DNA from: Kribbella sp. NBC_01245
GTDB taxonomy: Bacteria; Actinomycetota; Actinomycetes; Propionibacteriales; Kribbellaceae
Direction: 5' to 3'
DNA: 64,000 nt
Assembly: GCF_036226525.1 (NCBI RefSeq)
Contig: NZ_CP108487.1
Location: 3,348,001-3,412,000 of the forward strand
Numbering within the stretch: the stretch's first letter is position 1; every line of letters begins with the position of its first letter. The notes beneath the pieces were generated by a model. It made no database searches, was not told where the DNA came from, and worked only from the letters and a program-made list of their open reading frames with translations. Shown one piece after another: positions 47,712 through 56,441 of the stretch. A program made the translations under genes and the position numbers.

Positions 47712-49643
47712 ATGCGTGGGATGAAGTTGGCGGCAGTGGTCGCCGCGCTCATGGTTGGTACGACGGTGGTGGCGCGGTCGGCACCCTCGGCGCCGAGTGG
47801 GACGACGGCTGGGGCTGCGGCGACGACGGTCGCGGCGTCGTACAGCAGTAATGCGGGGGTTCTCGACAAAGGCGTGCTGCTCAATGCGTCGCAGGGTGGT
47901 TACCTGACGATGCAGAACCTCAACTGGTTCGCCGACCAAGCGCCGGCCTTGGCCGAAATGGGGCTGAAGCAGGTCCGGCTCGACCACGTCTTTGACGACG
48001 ACTTCTATGGCGTGGTGACCAGTGCCACGACGTACGACTTCCGCAAGCTCGATCGGGTCATCCTGCCGCTGCTGGAGAACGGGATGACGCCGTTCATCAG
48101 CCTCTCCTACATGCCGAAGGCGCTCGGGCCGGCCTGGAACAGCCCTGCGCGTGACAACAACCAGTGGGCCGCGGCGGTCACCGCGATCGTCAAGCATTAC
48201 AAGGATCTCGGCCACACCGGGTGGAATTGGGAGTTCTGGAACGAGCCGGATCACGGCGACTTCTGGACTGGTACGCCCGCGCAGCTCCACGCGATGTACG
48301 CCGCGACGGCCACCGCGGTGAAGGCGGCCGATCCCACCGCGAAGGTCGGCGGCCCGGCGACGTCGAACGCGGACAACCCCTGGATGGACGGGTTCCTCGA
48401 CTACATCGCGGCACGGACTTTGCCATGCGACTTCATCTCCTGGCATGACTACGACCTGACCACCCCGAACTTCAACCGGGTCGCCACGATCCAGGCCAAG
48501 CTGGCCGCGCGACGTTTGACGGGCAAGCAGTTGTACGTCACCGAGTGGAACGCCGATTGGCGGATGGCCCAGGGCGCGGGCGCTCCGCAGGACACCAACC
48601 TCAATGCGGCGTACGTCGCGCAGCGGCTGCACGACGCGTCGAACCGGCCCGGGCTTACCGGGGTGTTCTTCTTCAGCCCGGTCGAGGGATACAGCCCGAG
48701 TACGACGTTCAACGGCGACCTCGGTCTCATCACGGTCGACGGTCATCGCAAGGCTGCCGCGAACGTCTTCGAGATGGTCAACCGCCTCGGCGGCACCAAG
48801 CTCGCCACCAACGGCACAGCGCTCATCAGCAAAGACCCGGGCAAGGTCACCGCCTTGCTCTGGAACAACACCCCGAACGCGACCTCGACCGAGTTGGTAC
48901 TCGACGATCTCCCGTTCACGACCGACTTCACCGCGACGCACTCGTTGCTCGACGCAACTAATGGCAACTACGCGTTCGACCATGGGACGGGCATCCACAA
49001 CCAACGCGCCGGGCCCAACGAGAAGCTCAAGCCGCACTCGCAAACCATCCACGCCGCGTCGACGAACTGGTCGCGTTCGATCGCGATGCCGCCGCATTCG
49101 GTGCACCTGGTCGAGCTCGGCACCACGCCCGCCGAACCGCAGCGCGCGGCCGTCACGAACCACGCGCAGGAAAAGGCCGTCACGAGTACGTCGAACTACA
49201 CCGGGCAAGGGTGGAGCCCGGAGGCACTCGTGGACGGCAGGCGGTATTCCTTCACGACGGCCAACGTGGGCCCGACGACGATGGGCTGGACCTCGACGAA
49301 CCACCCGAGCGCCGTCGCGACGGAGTCGGTACAGGTGGATCTCGGCAGCAAGCGTTACTTCGACAACGTGACCCTTCGGCCACGCAGCGATCAGGCCTGG
49401 GAGGGGCATTCCTTCCCGGCGGATTTCGTCATCGCCGGGTCGAACGACGGCAACAGCTGGACGCCTTTGGTGACGAGGACGGGGTACGGCGCGGGGCAAC
49501 CCGTGCTGGGGAAGCAGACGTTCGCCACGGCCGGAGCGTCGTACAGATTTGTGCGAGTGACCGCGACAAAGCTCGGGCTGCCCGTGACCGAGGGCGTGCC
49601 GACCTGGCGGTTCCAGTTGGCCGAGCTGGAGGTCAATCGCTGA
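47712..49643 (+). CDS. Secreted GH39-like glycosidase with C-terminal F5/8C domain
   Basis: A 643-residue exported protein starting at ATG 47712 with AGGGGAGG 6 nt upstream. A signal peptide precedes an Ala/Ser-rich linker. The clan GH-A barrel has acid/base Glu178 (WEFWNEPDHGDFW) and nucleophile Glu278 (LYVTEWNADW), and FFFSPVEGY follows, as in GH39 beta-xylosidase / alpha-iduronidase relatives. A beta-sandwich is next, and a discoidin (F5/8C) domain covers ~495-642. Its 3' end overlaps the convergent GNAT gene by 11 bp. Substrate unknown; a xylose- or arabinose-containing glycan is likely. Confidence 0.75.
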   Translation: MRGMKLAAVVAALMVGTTVVARSAPSAPSGTTAGAAATTVAASYSSNAGVLDKGVLLNASQGGYLTMQNLNWFADQAPALAEMGLKQVRLDHVFDDDFYGVVTSATTYDFRKLDRVILPLLENGMTPFISLSYMPKALGPAWNSPARDNNQWAAAVTAIVKHYKDLGHTGWNWEFWNEPDHGDFWTGTPAQLHAMYAATATAVKAADPTAKVGGPATSNADNPWMDGFLDYIAARTLPCDFISWHDYDLTTPNFNRVATIQAKLAARRLTGKQLYVTEWNADWRMAQGAGAPQDTNLNAAYVAQRLHDASNRPGLTGVFFFSPVEGYSPSTTFNGDLGLITVDGHRKAAANVFEMVNRLGGTKLATNGTALISKDPGKVTALLWNNTPNATSTELVLDDLPFTTDFTATHSLLDATNGNYAFDHGTGIHNQRAGPNEKLKPHSQTIHAASTNWSRSIAMPPHSVHLVELGTTPAEPQRAAVTNHAQEKAVTSTSNYTGQGWSPEALVDGRRYSFTTANVGPTTMGWTSTNHPSAVATESVQVDLGSKRYFDNVTLRPRSDQAWEGHSFPADFVIAGSNDGNSWTPLVTRTGYGAGQPVLGKQTFATAGASYRFVRVTATKLGLPVTEGVPTWRFQLAELEVNR

Positions 49644-50529
49644 ACGAGCGGATGACCGTGGACTGGGTCGCGACCCGGTGGTAGCCGAGCCATTGGTTGA
49701 CCGCGAGCATCGCCCGGTTGGCCTCGTCGTTCGCGGTGTAGGCGACGGTCGCTCCGGCATCGACGGCTCTGCGCAGAGCTGCCGCCTTGACGATCTTGGC
49801 CAAGCCCTGGCCGCGATAGGCCGGGATCGTGCCGGTCATCGTGGACCAGATCCGTTCGCCATCAGTGTCCACCGCGGTGAAGCAGACCACCTCATCCCCG
49901 GCGACGACTGCGACGCTCAGTTCGAGATCGGGCGACGGCCCGTGCCAGAACGAACGCAGCCACTCGTCGAAGGCGATCGCGTCCGTCGGTGAGTCGGCCG
50001 GCTTGTCCCGGTTGGCGATCACGTCGGCGGCGTACACCTGGCGTGGGTCGAGCTCGGCCAGCGCCACCAACCGCAACCCGGGCGGCGGTTCGAGCACCGG
50101 CGGCGAACGCAACTCGAGCCCGGCGAAATGGATTTGCCTGGTCTCGGCATAACCGCGGGCCTGGGCGAAATCCAGGTACTCGGACTGGACCCAGACCCGC
50201 ACCCGGCGCGCGCCCGCCTCGCGCAGATGTCGTTCGCCGAGATCCGCGAGAGCGGTGCCGAGGCCTTGGCAGCGGTGATCCGGATGCACCGACAGGCCGA
50301 GATACGCGGCACCTCGCTCGCTGCTCCACCGTTGCAGGCCCACTGACAGTACGGCGGCCAGCCCGGTGTCGGCCTCAGCGACGTACATGCTGAAGCGCTC
50401 CTCCGGCGGCCGGCTGGCGAGGGCATGCCGGACACTGTCGGCGGGATGCACCAGGTACGGCGTCACGATTCGGCGCAGGGCGCAGATCGCCTCAGCGTCG
50501 CCGGTAACCGCTTGTCGTATAGAGGTCAC
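49633..50529 (-). CDS. Double-domain GNAT acetyltransferase (paralogue 1)
   Basis: A 298-residue protein with two GNAT repeats. The N-terminal one has LGLSVHPDHRCQGLGTALADLGERHL and the C-terminal one TGTIPAYRGQGLAKIVKAAALRRAV, both with R/Q-x-x-G-x-G/A acetyl-CoA loops. The layout is like mycothiol synthase-type tandem GNATs, but overall similarity to that enzyme is not obvious. GTG 50529 starts it. It is a tandem duplicate of the gene 3 bp upstream. Substrate unknown. Confidence 0.85.
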   Translation of the reverse strand: MTSIRQAVTGDAEAICALRRIVTPYLVHPADSVRHALASRPPEERFSMYVAEADTGLAAVLSVGLQRWSSERGAAYLGLSVHPDHRCQGLGTALADLGERHLREAGARRVRVWVQSEYLDFAQARGYAETRQIHFAGLELRSPPVLEPPPGLRLVALAELDPRQVYAADVIANRDKPADSPTDAIAFDEWLRSFWHGPSPDLELSVAVVAGDEVVCFTAVDTDGERIWSTMTGTIPAYRGQGLAKIVKAAALRRAVDAGATVAYTANDEANRAMLAVNQWLGYHRVATQSTVIRSFSD

Positions 50530-50532
50530 ACT

Positions 50533-51423
50533 TCACAGTGTGCGGGTCAAACCCGTATGCGTCGCGACTCGCCGGTACCCGAGCCACTCGTTCACCGCCA
50601 GCATCGGCCCGTTGACGTCATCGTTCGAGGTGAACGCGCCGACCACGCCGGCCTCCGCCGCGCGGCGCAACGCGACCGACTTGACCAGTTTCGCCAGACC
50701 ACGACCGCGGTACGCCGGGATCGTGCCGGTCATACCGGACCAGACCCGATCGCCGTCCCGCTCGACGGCCGTGAAGCTCGCGATCTCGTCGCCGGCCATC
50801 ACCGCGGCGCTGAGTTCTTTGTCGAGGCCGGGCGCATCCCAGACGTCCTTCACCCATTGCTCGAAGGCGACCGCGTCATTGGGGGAATCGCCCGGCTCGT
50901 CGGCACCCGCGACGACGTCGGCTCGGTAGGCCTGCTCCGCGGTGACGGTCGCGATCGAGACGATCTCCAGGTCCGCGGGCGTCGGCGGCATTTCCGGCAG
51001 CACGCGTGGGTCGGCGCCCGAGTAGTGCACGAGCCGGGTCGGCTCGAATCCCTGCCTGGTGGCGAATTCGACGGCGGCCTCGGTCGCGAACGCGCGGATC
51101 TTCTTCATCCCGGCCGCTACCAGATGGTCCTGCGCGATCCGGGCCAGCTCGGTGCCGAGACCGCGACGGCGGTACCCAGGATGGACGTACACGTCGATCA
51201 TCGAGACGCCCTCGTCGCTGGTCCAGGTGTTGGAACCCCCCGAGCCCCAACCGACGACCTCACCATCTTCCGTGGCGACCCAGGCCTCGCGATGCTCCTC
51301 AGGCGTCCGCGTGGTCAGCGCGTACGACACCAGTTCGGGCTTCATCACGAGGTAGGGAAAGACGATACGACGCAGCGCGGCAACGGCCTCAGCGTCTTCG
51401 GGTACAGCGAGTCTGATGTCCAC
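50533..51423 (-). CDS. Double-domain GNAT acetyltransferase (paralogue 2)
   Basis: A 296-residue protein matching paralogue 1 in length and architecture (IDVYVHPGYRRRGLGTELARIAQDHL; TGTIPAYRGRGLAKLVKSVALRRAA; AVNEWLGYRRVATHTGLTRT). GTG 51423 is chosen by alignment with the paralogue start (DIRLAVPEDAEAVAALRRIV). Upstream in-frame ATGs at 51447 and 51540 would run into the promoter of the divergent ABC operon. Confidence 0.82.
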   Translation of the reverse strand: MDIRLAVPEDAEAVAALRRIVFPYLVMKPELVSYALTTRTPEEHREAWVATEDGEVVGWGSGGSNTWTSDEGVSMIDVYVHPGYRRRGLGTELARIAQDHLVAAGMKKIRAFATEAAVEFATRQGFEPTRLVHYSGADPRVLPEMPPTPADLEIVSIATVTAEQAYRADVVAGADEPGDSPNDAVAFEQWVKDVWDAPGLDKELSAAVMAGDEIASFTAVERDGDRVWSGMTGTIPAYRGRGLAKLVKSVALRRAAEAGVVGAFTSNDDVNGPMLAVNEWLGYRRVATHTGLTRTL

Positions 51424-51508
51424 CTTCGGACAGTAGCGCCGGGCCATCGAGAACGGCCACGCGTTTTCCTGCCTGCGGATGGGCTGGCTTGCCGTTAGGG
51501 TGTGGGCC

Positions 51509-52408
51509 GTGCCCGTGATCGCGACCCAGTCGCTGACCAAGCGCTATCCCCGAGTGACCGCCCTCGACGAACTGTCGGTCGAGGTTGGTACCGGAGTCAC
51601 CGGACTGGTCGGTGCGAATGGCGCCGGAAAGTCCACCCTGCTGAAGATCCTGCTCGGCCTGATCGCCCCGACCTCGGGCAGTGCCGTCGTGCTCGGCCAC
51701 GACGCGGTCACCGGCGGCGAGGCGGTCCGGGCGCTGGTCGGGTACATGCCCGAGCACGACTGCCTACCGCCGGACGTGTCGGCCACCGAGTTCGTCGTAC
51801 ACCTCGCCCAGATGTCGGGGCTGCCCGCCACGGCCGCCCGCGAACGCGCCGCCGACGTACTGCGGCATGTCGGTCTCGACGAGGCCCGTTACCGGCCGAT
51901 GGGCGGCTACTCCACCGGTATGAAGCAGCGGGTCAAACTCGCGCAGGCCATCGCGCACGACCCGAAGCTGGTCCTGCTGGACGAGCCGACGAACGGCCTC
52001 GACCCCGCCGGGCGCGACGAGATGTTGCACCTGGTTCGGCGGATCGGCACGGAATTCGGCATCCCGGTGCTGATCACGTCGCATCTGCTGGGCGAACTCG
52101 AACACGTCTGCGACCACATCGTCGTACTCGATGGCGGCCGGTTGTTGCGGTCGGAATCGAAGGCCTCGCTCACCGGCGAGACCGGCGTACTCGCGGTCGA
52201 GGTCCGTGACCTGAGTGGACGCGATCGCCTCTGCGCCGCGCTCGAACGCGCGGGTGCCCGGGCCCGCGCGGATGGGCCGTTGGTGCTGGTGGAGATCGCC
52301 GGCGACGAGACGTACGACTTGGTGCGCGACACCGTCGCCGATCTGGGCCTCGGCCTGGTCCGCGTCGAGCAGCACCGCCACCGCCTGGAAGAGGTCTTCA
52401 GTGTCTGA
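51509..52408 (+). CDS. ABC-2 type transporter ATP-binding protein (pair 1)
   Basis: A 299-residue ATPase with Walker A GANGAGKST, Q-loop in YMPEHDCLPP, signature YSTGMKQRVKLAQAI, Walker B LVLLDEPTNGLDP and an H-loop His in ITSHLLGELEHV. GTG 51509 is the likely start (AGGG 8 nt upstream). The C-terminal ~80 residues are a typical extra domain. It drives the permease encoded next, whose start lies 8 bp inside this gene. Exporter or membrane-remodelling role; substrate unknown. Confidence 0.88.
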   Translation: MPVIATQSLTKRYPRVTALDELSVEVGTGVTGLVGANGAGKSTLLKILLGLIAPTSGSAVVLGHDAVTGGEAVRALVGYMPEHDCLPPDVSATEFVVHLAQMSGLPATAARERAADVLRHVGLDEARYRPMGGYSTGMKQRVKLAQAIAHDPKLVLLDEPTNGLDPAGRDEMLHLVRRIGTEFGIPVLITSHLLGELEHVCDHIVVLDGGRLLRSESKASLTGETGVLAVEVRDLSGRDRLCAALERAGARARADGPLVLVEIAGDETYDLVRDTVADLGLGLVRVEQHRHRLEEVFSV

Positions 52409-53300
52409 GCCCATTAACCCGGCGAGCGGTGTCATCCACGACATCGGCTATCGGCATTACGACGGCCCGCGCCTCGGCCGCGCCGCGATCACTCGCGCGC
52501 TGACGGTGAACAGCTTGCGGCACGCGTACGGTCTCGGCCGGTCAGGCAAGTCCAAGGTGATGCCGATCCTGCTGCTGGCCGCGATGGTGGTACCGGCCGT
52601 GATCATGGTCGGCATCATGACTGCGATGAAGATGCCGGACCCGATCATCAATCCGATCGAGTACGCCACCATCCTGCAGATGGTTATCGCGTTGTTCCTC
52701 GCCGCGCAGGCACCGCAACTGTTCTCGCGCGACCTGCGGTACCGGTCGATCGTGCTCTACCTGGCCCGGCCGCCGCATCGCTCGGACTACGCCTTGGCGA
52801 AGTTGATCGCCCTGATCGGCGCTCTCTTCATCCTGATCGGACTGCCGGTGTTCGTCCTGTACGCCGGTTCGCTGCTCGCGAAGCACGACTTCGGCACCTC
52901 GACCAAGCAGTTCCTGCTGGCGTTGGTCGGAGCCCTACTGCTGTCGGTGCTGCTCGCCGCCATCGGTGGACTGATCGCCGCCGCGACACCCCGACGCGGG
53001 TTCGCCGTCGCCGCGATCATCGCCGTACTGCTGGTCTCCTTCGCGGCGACGAACATCTCGATCGGGATCATCAACCAGGACATCGGCGGCCCGATGAAAA
53101 CCGCCGCCCGGTACGCACACCTCGGTTCGCCGTTCACGCTGGTGGACACGCTGCAGACCTTCCTGCTCCGGCAGGTCCCGGACGGCGGCTGGATGCCGAC
53201 GACCGAGCAGGGCATCGTGTTCGCCGCGGTGTACGTCGCACTCGTCGCCGTGTGCGTGTGGGGAATCAACCAGCGTTACGCGAAGGTGGCCCGCGGATGA
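52401..53300 (+). CDS. ABC-2 type transporter permease (pair 1)
   Basis: A 299-residue membrane protein from GTG 52401 (GAGG upstream). The cytosolic start GYRHYDGPRLGR is a motif I associate with actinobacterial ABC-2 permeases. Six hydrophobic segments follow. Its stop overlaps the next ATPase gene (ATGA), giving the order ATPase-permease-ATPase-permease, so the four products may form one or two exporters. Confidence 0.85.
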   Translation: MSEPINPASGVIHDIGYRHYDGPRLGRAAITRALTVNSLRHAYGLGRSGKSKVMPILLLAAMVVPAVIMVGIMTAMKMPDPIINPIEYATILQMVIALFLAAQAPQLFSRDLRYRSIVLYLARPPHRSDYALAKLIALIGALFILIGLPVFVLYAGSLLAKHDFGTSTKQFLLALVGALLLSVLLAAIGGLIAAATPRRGFAVAAIIAVLLVSFAATNISIGIINQDIGGPMKTAARYAHLGSPFTLVDTLQTFLLRQVPDGGWMPTTEQGIVFAAVYVALVAVCVWGINQRYAKVARG

Positions 53301-54214
53301 GCGTGATCCAGATCCAGCAGGTCTCCCGCTGGTACGGCAACGTTGTCGCGGTCAACGACGTGACGATGACGATCGGCCCGGGTGTCACCGGTCTGCTCGG
53401 GCCGAACGGCGCCGGCAAGTCGACGCTGATCACGATGATGGCGGGATTCCTGCCGCCATCGGTCGGGGTCGTCACGCTGGACGGCGTACCGGTCTGGCGC
53501 AACGAGGGCGCCTACCGCCACATCGGGCTGGTGCCGGAGACCGAGGCGGTGTACGACACGCTGAACGGCTTGCAGTTCGTCCGGGCCAACGCCGAGCTCC
53601 AAGGGCTGCCCGATCCGGGTGCGGCCGCGGCCGCCGCGATCGACGTGGTCGCGATGGCCGACGCCGCCGACCGGCGCATCTCGACGTACTCGAAGGGCAT
53701 GAAGCAGCGCATCAAGATGGCGGCAGCACTCGTGCATCAGCCGTCGGTGTTGTTGCTGGATGAGCCCTTCAACGGTATGGACCCGCGGCAGCGGCTGCAC
53801 CTGATGGAACTGCTGCGCAAGATGGGTGCGGAGGGCCGGACCGTGCTGTTCAGCTCGCACATCCTCGAGGAGGTGCAGCAGGTCGCGACACATATCGAGG
53901 TGGTGGTGTCCGGGCGGCACGCGGCCTCGGGCGACTACCGGACGATCCGGCGGTTGATGACGGATCGCCCGCACCTGTACCGGATCCGGTCCAGCGACGA
54001 TCGCCGGCTCGCCGCCGCGCTGATCGGCGACGGCTCGACTTCCGGCGTACAACTCGAAGGGCCCGCAATCCACGTGCAGGTGACGGATTTCGAACACTTC
54101 AGCAAGGTGCTGCCAGGGATCGCGCGCGATCTCGGCATCCGGCTGTGGGAGGTCTCGCCGACCGACGAGTCCCTCGAAAGCGTCTTCTCCTACCTCGTCG
54201 GAGGACGGGCATGA
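53297..54214 (+). CDS. ABC-2 type transporter ATP-binding protein (pair 2)
   Basis: A 305-residue ATPase with Walker A GPNGAGKST, signature YSKGMKQRIKMAAAL, Walker B VLLLDEPFNGMDPRQR and H-loop FSSHILEEV. It is similar in layout to the first ATPase, including the C-terminal extra domain ending VSPTDESLESVFSYLV. ATG 53297 overlaps the preceding stop; the next gene starts within its stop (ATGA at 54211). Confidence 0.9.
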   Translation: MSVIQIQQVSRWYGNVVAVNDVTMTIGPGVTGLLGPNGAGKSTLITMMAGFLPPSVGVVTLDGVPVWRNEGAYRHIGLVPETEAVYDTLNGLQFVRANAELQGLPDPGAAAAAAIDVVAMADAADRRISTYSKGMKQRIKMAAALVHQPSVLLLDEPFNGMDPRQRLHLMELLRKMGAEGRTVLFSSHILEEVQQVATHIEVVVSGRHAASGDYRTIRRLMTDRPHLYRIRSSDDRRLAAALIGDGSTSGVQLEGPAIHVQVTDFEHFSKVLPGIARDLGIRLWEVSPTDESLESVFSYLVGGRA

Positions 54215-54924
54215 CCGCGACCATCGCCCGGCTGACGTACTCGACCTTGTTCGGGCATCGGCGTGGGTTGCTGATGTTCATCCTGCCCGGCGTGATGCTC
54301 GGGCTCGCGTTGTTGTTGCGGTTGACCGTCGACGACAGCGCGTCCTTCAGTACCGACCTGCTGCAGCAGTTGGCGCTCGCGGTGATCCTGCCGTTGGTCG
54401 CGCTCGTCGCCGGGACCGGGGCGATTGCGACGGAGATCGATGACGGCTCGATCGTGTATCTGCTCAGCAAGCCGATCAAGCGGCACACGATCGTTTTGAC
54501 CAAGGCCGTTGTTGCCTTTGCCTGCATCGCGGTGTTCGGTGCGCTGCCGACGTTGCTGTCCGGGGTGATCCTCGGCGCGTCGTTCAAGGTGTCGCTGGCG
54601 TTCGCGATCGGGGCGTTGGTGGCCGGAGCGGCGTACACGTCGATCTTCTTGGCGTTGTCGGTGATGACGGGGAATGCGGTCACCATCGGGCTGCTCTACG
54701 CGTTGCTGTGGGAGAGCGTGATGGGCAGTTACGTGCCTGGGGCAAGGACTCTCAGCGTTCAGCAGTGGGGGTTGTCGGTGGTGGACAAGCTTGCCGGGGA
54801 CAACGTTGTTGAGCCGTCGGTGAAGCTGCCGCTCGCGCTGATCCTGCTGGTCGTCGTTACCGTCCTTGGTTTGGCGCTGGCTGTTTCGCGGCTTCGCTCG
54901 CTCACTTTGTCTTCGGCTGAATAG
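54211..54924 (+). CDS. ABC-2 type transporter permease (pair 2)
   Basis: A 237-residue permease with six hydrophobic segments (LLMFILPGVMLGLALLLRL; LALAVILPLVALVAGTGAIA; and four more). The cytosolic motif IDDGSIVYLLSKPIKRHTIVLTKAV between helices 2 and 3 is typical of ABC-2 permeases. Last gene of the four-gene operon; its end overlaps the convergent WYL regulator by 23 bp. Confidence 0.87.
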   Translation: MTATIARLTYSTLFGHRRGLLMFILPGVMLGLALLLRLTVDDSASFSTDLLQQLALAVILPLVALVAGTGAIATEIDDGSIVYLLSKPIKRHTIVLTKAVVAFACIAVFGALPTLLSGVILGASFKVSLAFAIGALVAGAAYTSIFLALSVMTGNAVTIGLLYALLWESVMGSYVPGARTLSVQQWGLSVVDKLAGDNVVEPSVKLPLALILLVVVTVLGLALAVSRLRSLTLSSAE

Positions 54925-55903
54925 GGTCTTTCGGTTTGTAGAGCTCGATCACTTCGTTGGCGAGGCGGGTCAGGTCGTGCCGGAGGTCTTCGGGCTCTAG
55001 GACCTCGACGCCGTTGCCGAATCCGAGCAGTACGGCGCATGCGGCTTGCCTCACTCTGAACCGCATTCGCAGCTGGACCCACTCGTCGTCGGTTTCGATC
55101 TCTTCGGGCCGCTGGCCTTCGGTGAGCAGCGACGTACTGACCTGTCTCAATCGCTGCGCCAGGTCGGGACGGACCCTGACCCGCATTTCCGTTGCCTCCG
55201 GCATCGTTTGCTCCAGCCCTCGCCGGAGCCGGCGCCACTCTTCTTTCAGGTCCAAGTTGTCTGGTTTGGTCGCGGGTTCCTCGAGTACGTCAACGCGCTC
55301 GACCCTTGAAACGCGGTACATCTTCGGTTTGCCCTTGTACGCCGCGACGAGATACCACCGTCCGGCGTGCTCGACGAGCCCCCAGGGATCGACTGTACGA
55401 CGTTGCGTCTTCCCCTCCGACGCCGATCGGTAGGCGAGCGCGATCCGCCTACCCGCCACGACCGCCTGCCTGAGCACGGGAAGCGCGTCGTTGTCCTCGG
55501 TCTCGCTGAACCACCTGCGCCGGTCCACCACCACGACCCCGGACAACGCCTCGGCATCGTCCTGAAGCTCGGCGGGCAGGGTCGACGCCAACTTCCCCAT
55601 CGCCGACCGTAACGCTTTGTCCAGCCCAAGCTCCCCCATGACCGCCCGCCCCGTCCAGGCGAACAATGCCTGCGCCTCCCGCGGCGTCAACTCACTCACA
55701 TCAGCGCGATATCCCGGCAGCAGCACGCACCCCCCATTGCGCCCCCGCTCGGTATAGACCGGCACGCCTGCAGCCGACAACGCCTCCATATCCCGCTGAA
55801 TCGTGCGCCGCGAGACCTCCAACCGCCGCCCCAACTCCCGCGCACTCATCCGCTCATGCCGCTGCAACAACAACAACACCTGCAACAACCGATCCGCCCG
55901 CAC
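54902..55903 (-). CDS. WYL domain transcriptional regulator
   Basis: A 333-residue protein: N-terminal DeoR-type HTH (ADRLLQVLLLLQRHERMSARELGRRLEVSRRTIQRDMEAL), then a WYL sensor domain (WYLVAAYKGKPKMYRVSRV at ~205) and a C-terminal WCX extension. GTG 55903 is set by family alignment and GGAGG ~9 nt upstream. The frame stays open further up, but that part is Gly-rich noise crossing into the repeats. WYL proteins respond to nucleotides or stress. It may control the convergent ABC operon. Confidence 0.88.
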   Translation of the reverse strand: MRADRLLQVLLLLQRHERMSARELGRRLEVSRRTIQRDMEALSAAGVPVYTERGRNGGCVLLPGYRADVSELTPREAQALFAWTGRAVMGELGLDKALRSAMGKLASTLPAELQDDAEALSGVVVVDRRRWFSETEDNDALPVLRQAVVAGRRIALAYRSASEGKTQRRTVDPWGLVEHAGRWYLVAAYKGKPKMYRVSRVERVDVLEEPATKPDNLDLKEEWRRLRRGLEQTMPEATEMRVRVRPDLAQRLRQVSTSLLTEGQRPEEIETDDEWVQLRMRFRVRQAACAVLLGFGNGVEVLEPEDLRHDLTRLANEVIELYKPKDPIQPKTK

Positions 55904-56011
55904 ACCCCAATCCTCCCACCCATACCCGACACCCTCTGTCCGGTATTCCCACCCCCGCTCTCCCCACCCACCCCCGGCGCCCCCGGTCCTCGGCCCGGCC
56001 CCGGCCACCCC

Positions 56012-56150
56012 GGCGTGTCGGTATCCCACTCATCGGGCCCTTGTAACGCGGCGCGTCGCCCTTCATCGGCCCCTTCTGACCAACCCCCGACGCGTCATCG
56101 GGCACTTGTGACGCGGCGTGTTGCCGTTCATCGGTCCCTTCTGACCACCG
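56012..56150 (-). repeat. Family B repeat, two units (minus orientation)
   Basis: Read on the minus strand, the order is GGTCAGAAGGGACCGATGA, an ACACGCCGCGTCACAAG-type part and CCCGATGA. After a 12-bp spacer, a second unit has the same parts and ends GGGATACCGACACGCC. The same parts occur on the plus strand at 56301-56375 and in the GH27 leader at 32689-32760. Confidence 0.75.
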
Positions 56151-56182
56151 CGGAAGCGTCAGCATGAACGCCAGCCAGACCC

Positions 56183-56279
56183 CTTTGCATTCATTCGTCG
56201 GAATCCGCCCTCTCAGCCACAGCGGTCCGGTGCAGGTCAGCGAACGTAAGAGGGCGGATTCCGACGAATGAATGCAAAG
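56183..56279. repeat. Perfect 31-bp inverted repeat, family A variant
   Basis: Arms 56183-56213 and 56249-56279 are exact reverse complements around a 35-bp loop. The arm holds CATTCATTCGTCGGAATCCGCCCTCT, sharing ATTCGTC-GAATCCGCCC with the family A arms. A sister copy is at 61235-61333. Confidence 0.9.
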
Positions 56280-56300
56280 AACGGACGGCTCGCCGCGGTG

Positions 56301-56375
56301 GTCAAAAGGGACCGATGAACGCCGACACGCCGCGTCACAAGGCCCGATGAACGGGATACCGACACGCCGGAGGCG
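56301..56375 (+). repeat. Family B repeat (plus orientation)
   Basis: GTCAAAAGGGACCGATGAACG, CCGACACGCCGCGTCACAAG and GCCCGATGAACGGGATACCG follow in the same order as on the opposite strand at 56012-56150. The two blocks therefore flank the hairpin in inverted orientation. Confidence 0.75.
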
Positions 56376-56441
56376 CGGGAGCGCCGGGGCCGGCGGGAGC
56401 GGCGGGAGCGGCGGGGGCGCGCAGGCGCAGTGGGCGGGCGG

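Larger units (their letters stand above)
55904..56441. other. Gene-free region with family B repeats and a perfect hairpin
   Basis: No gene is seen. 55904-56011 is low-complexity C-rich sequence upstream of the WYL gene. 56012-56375 holds inverted family B repeats around a perfect 31-bp-stem hairpin. 56376-56441 is GC-rich sequence 3' of the carboxyltransferase gene. Confidence 0.75.
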
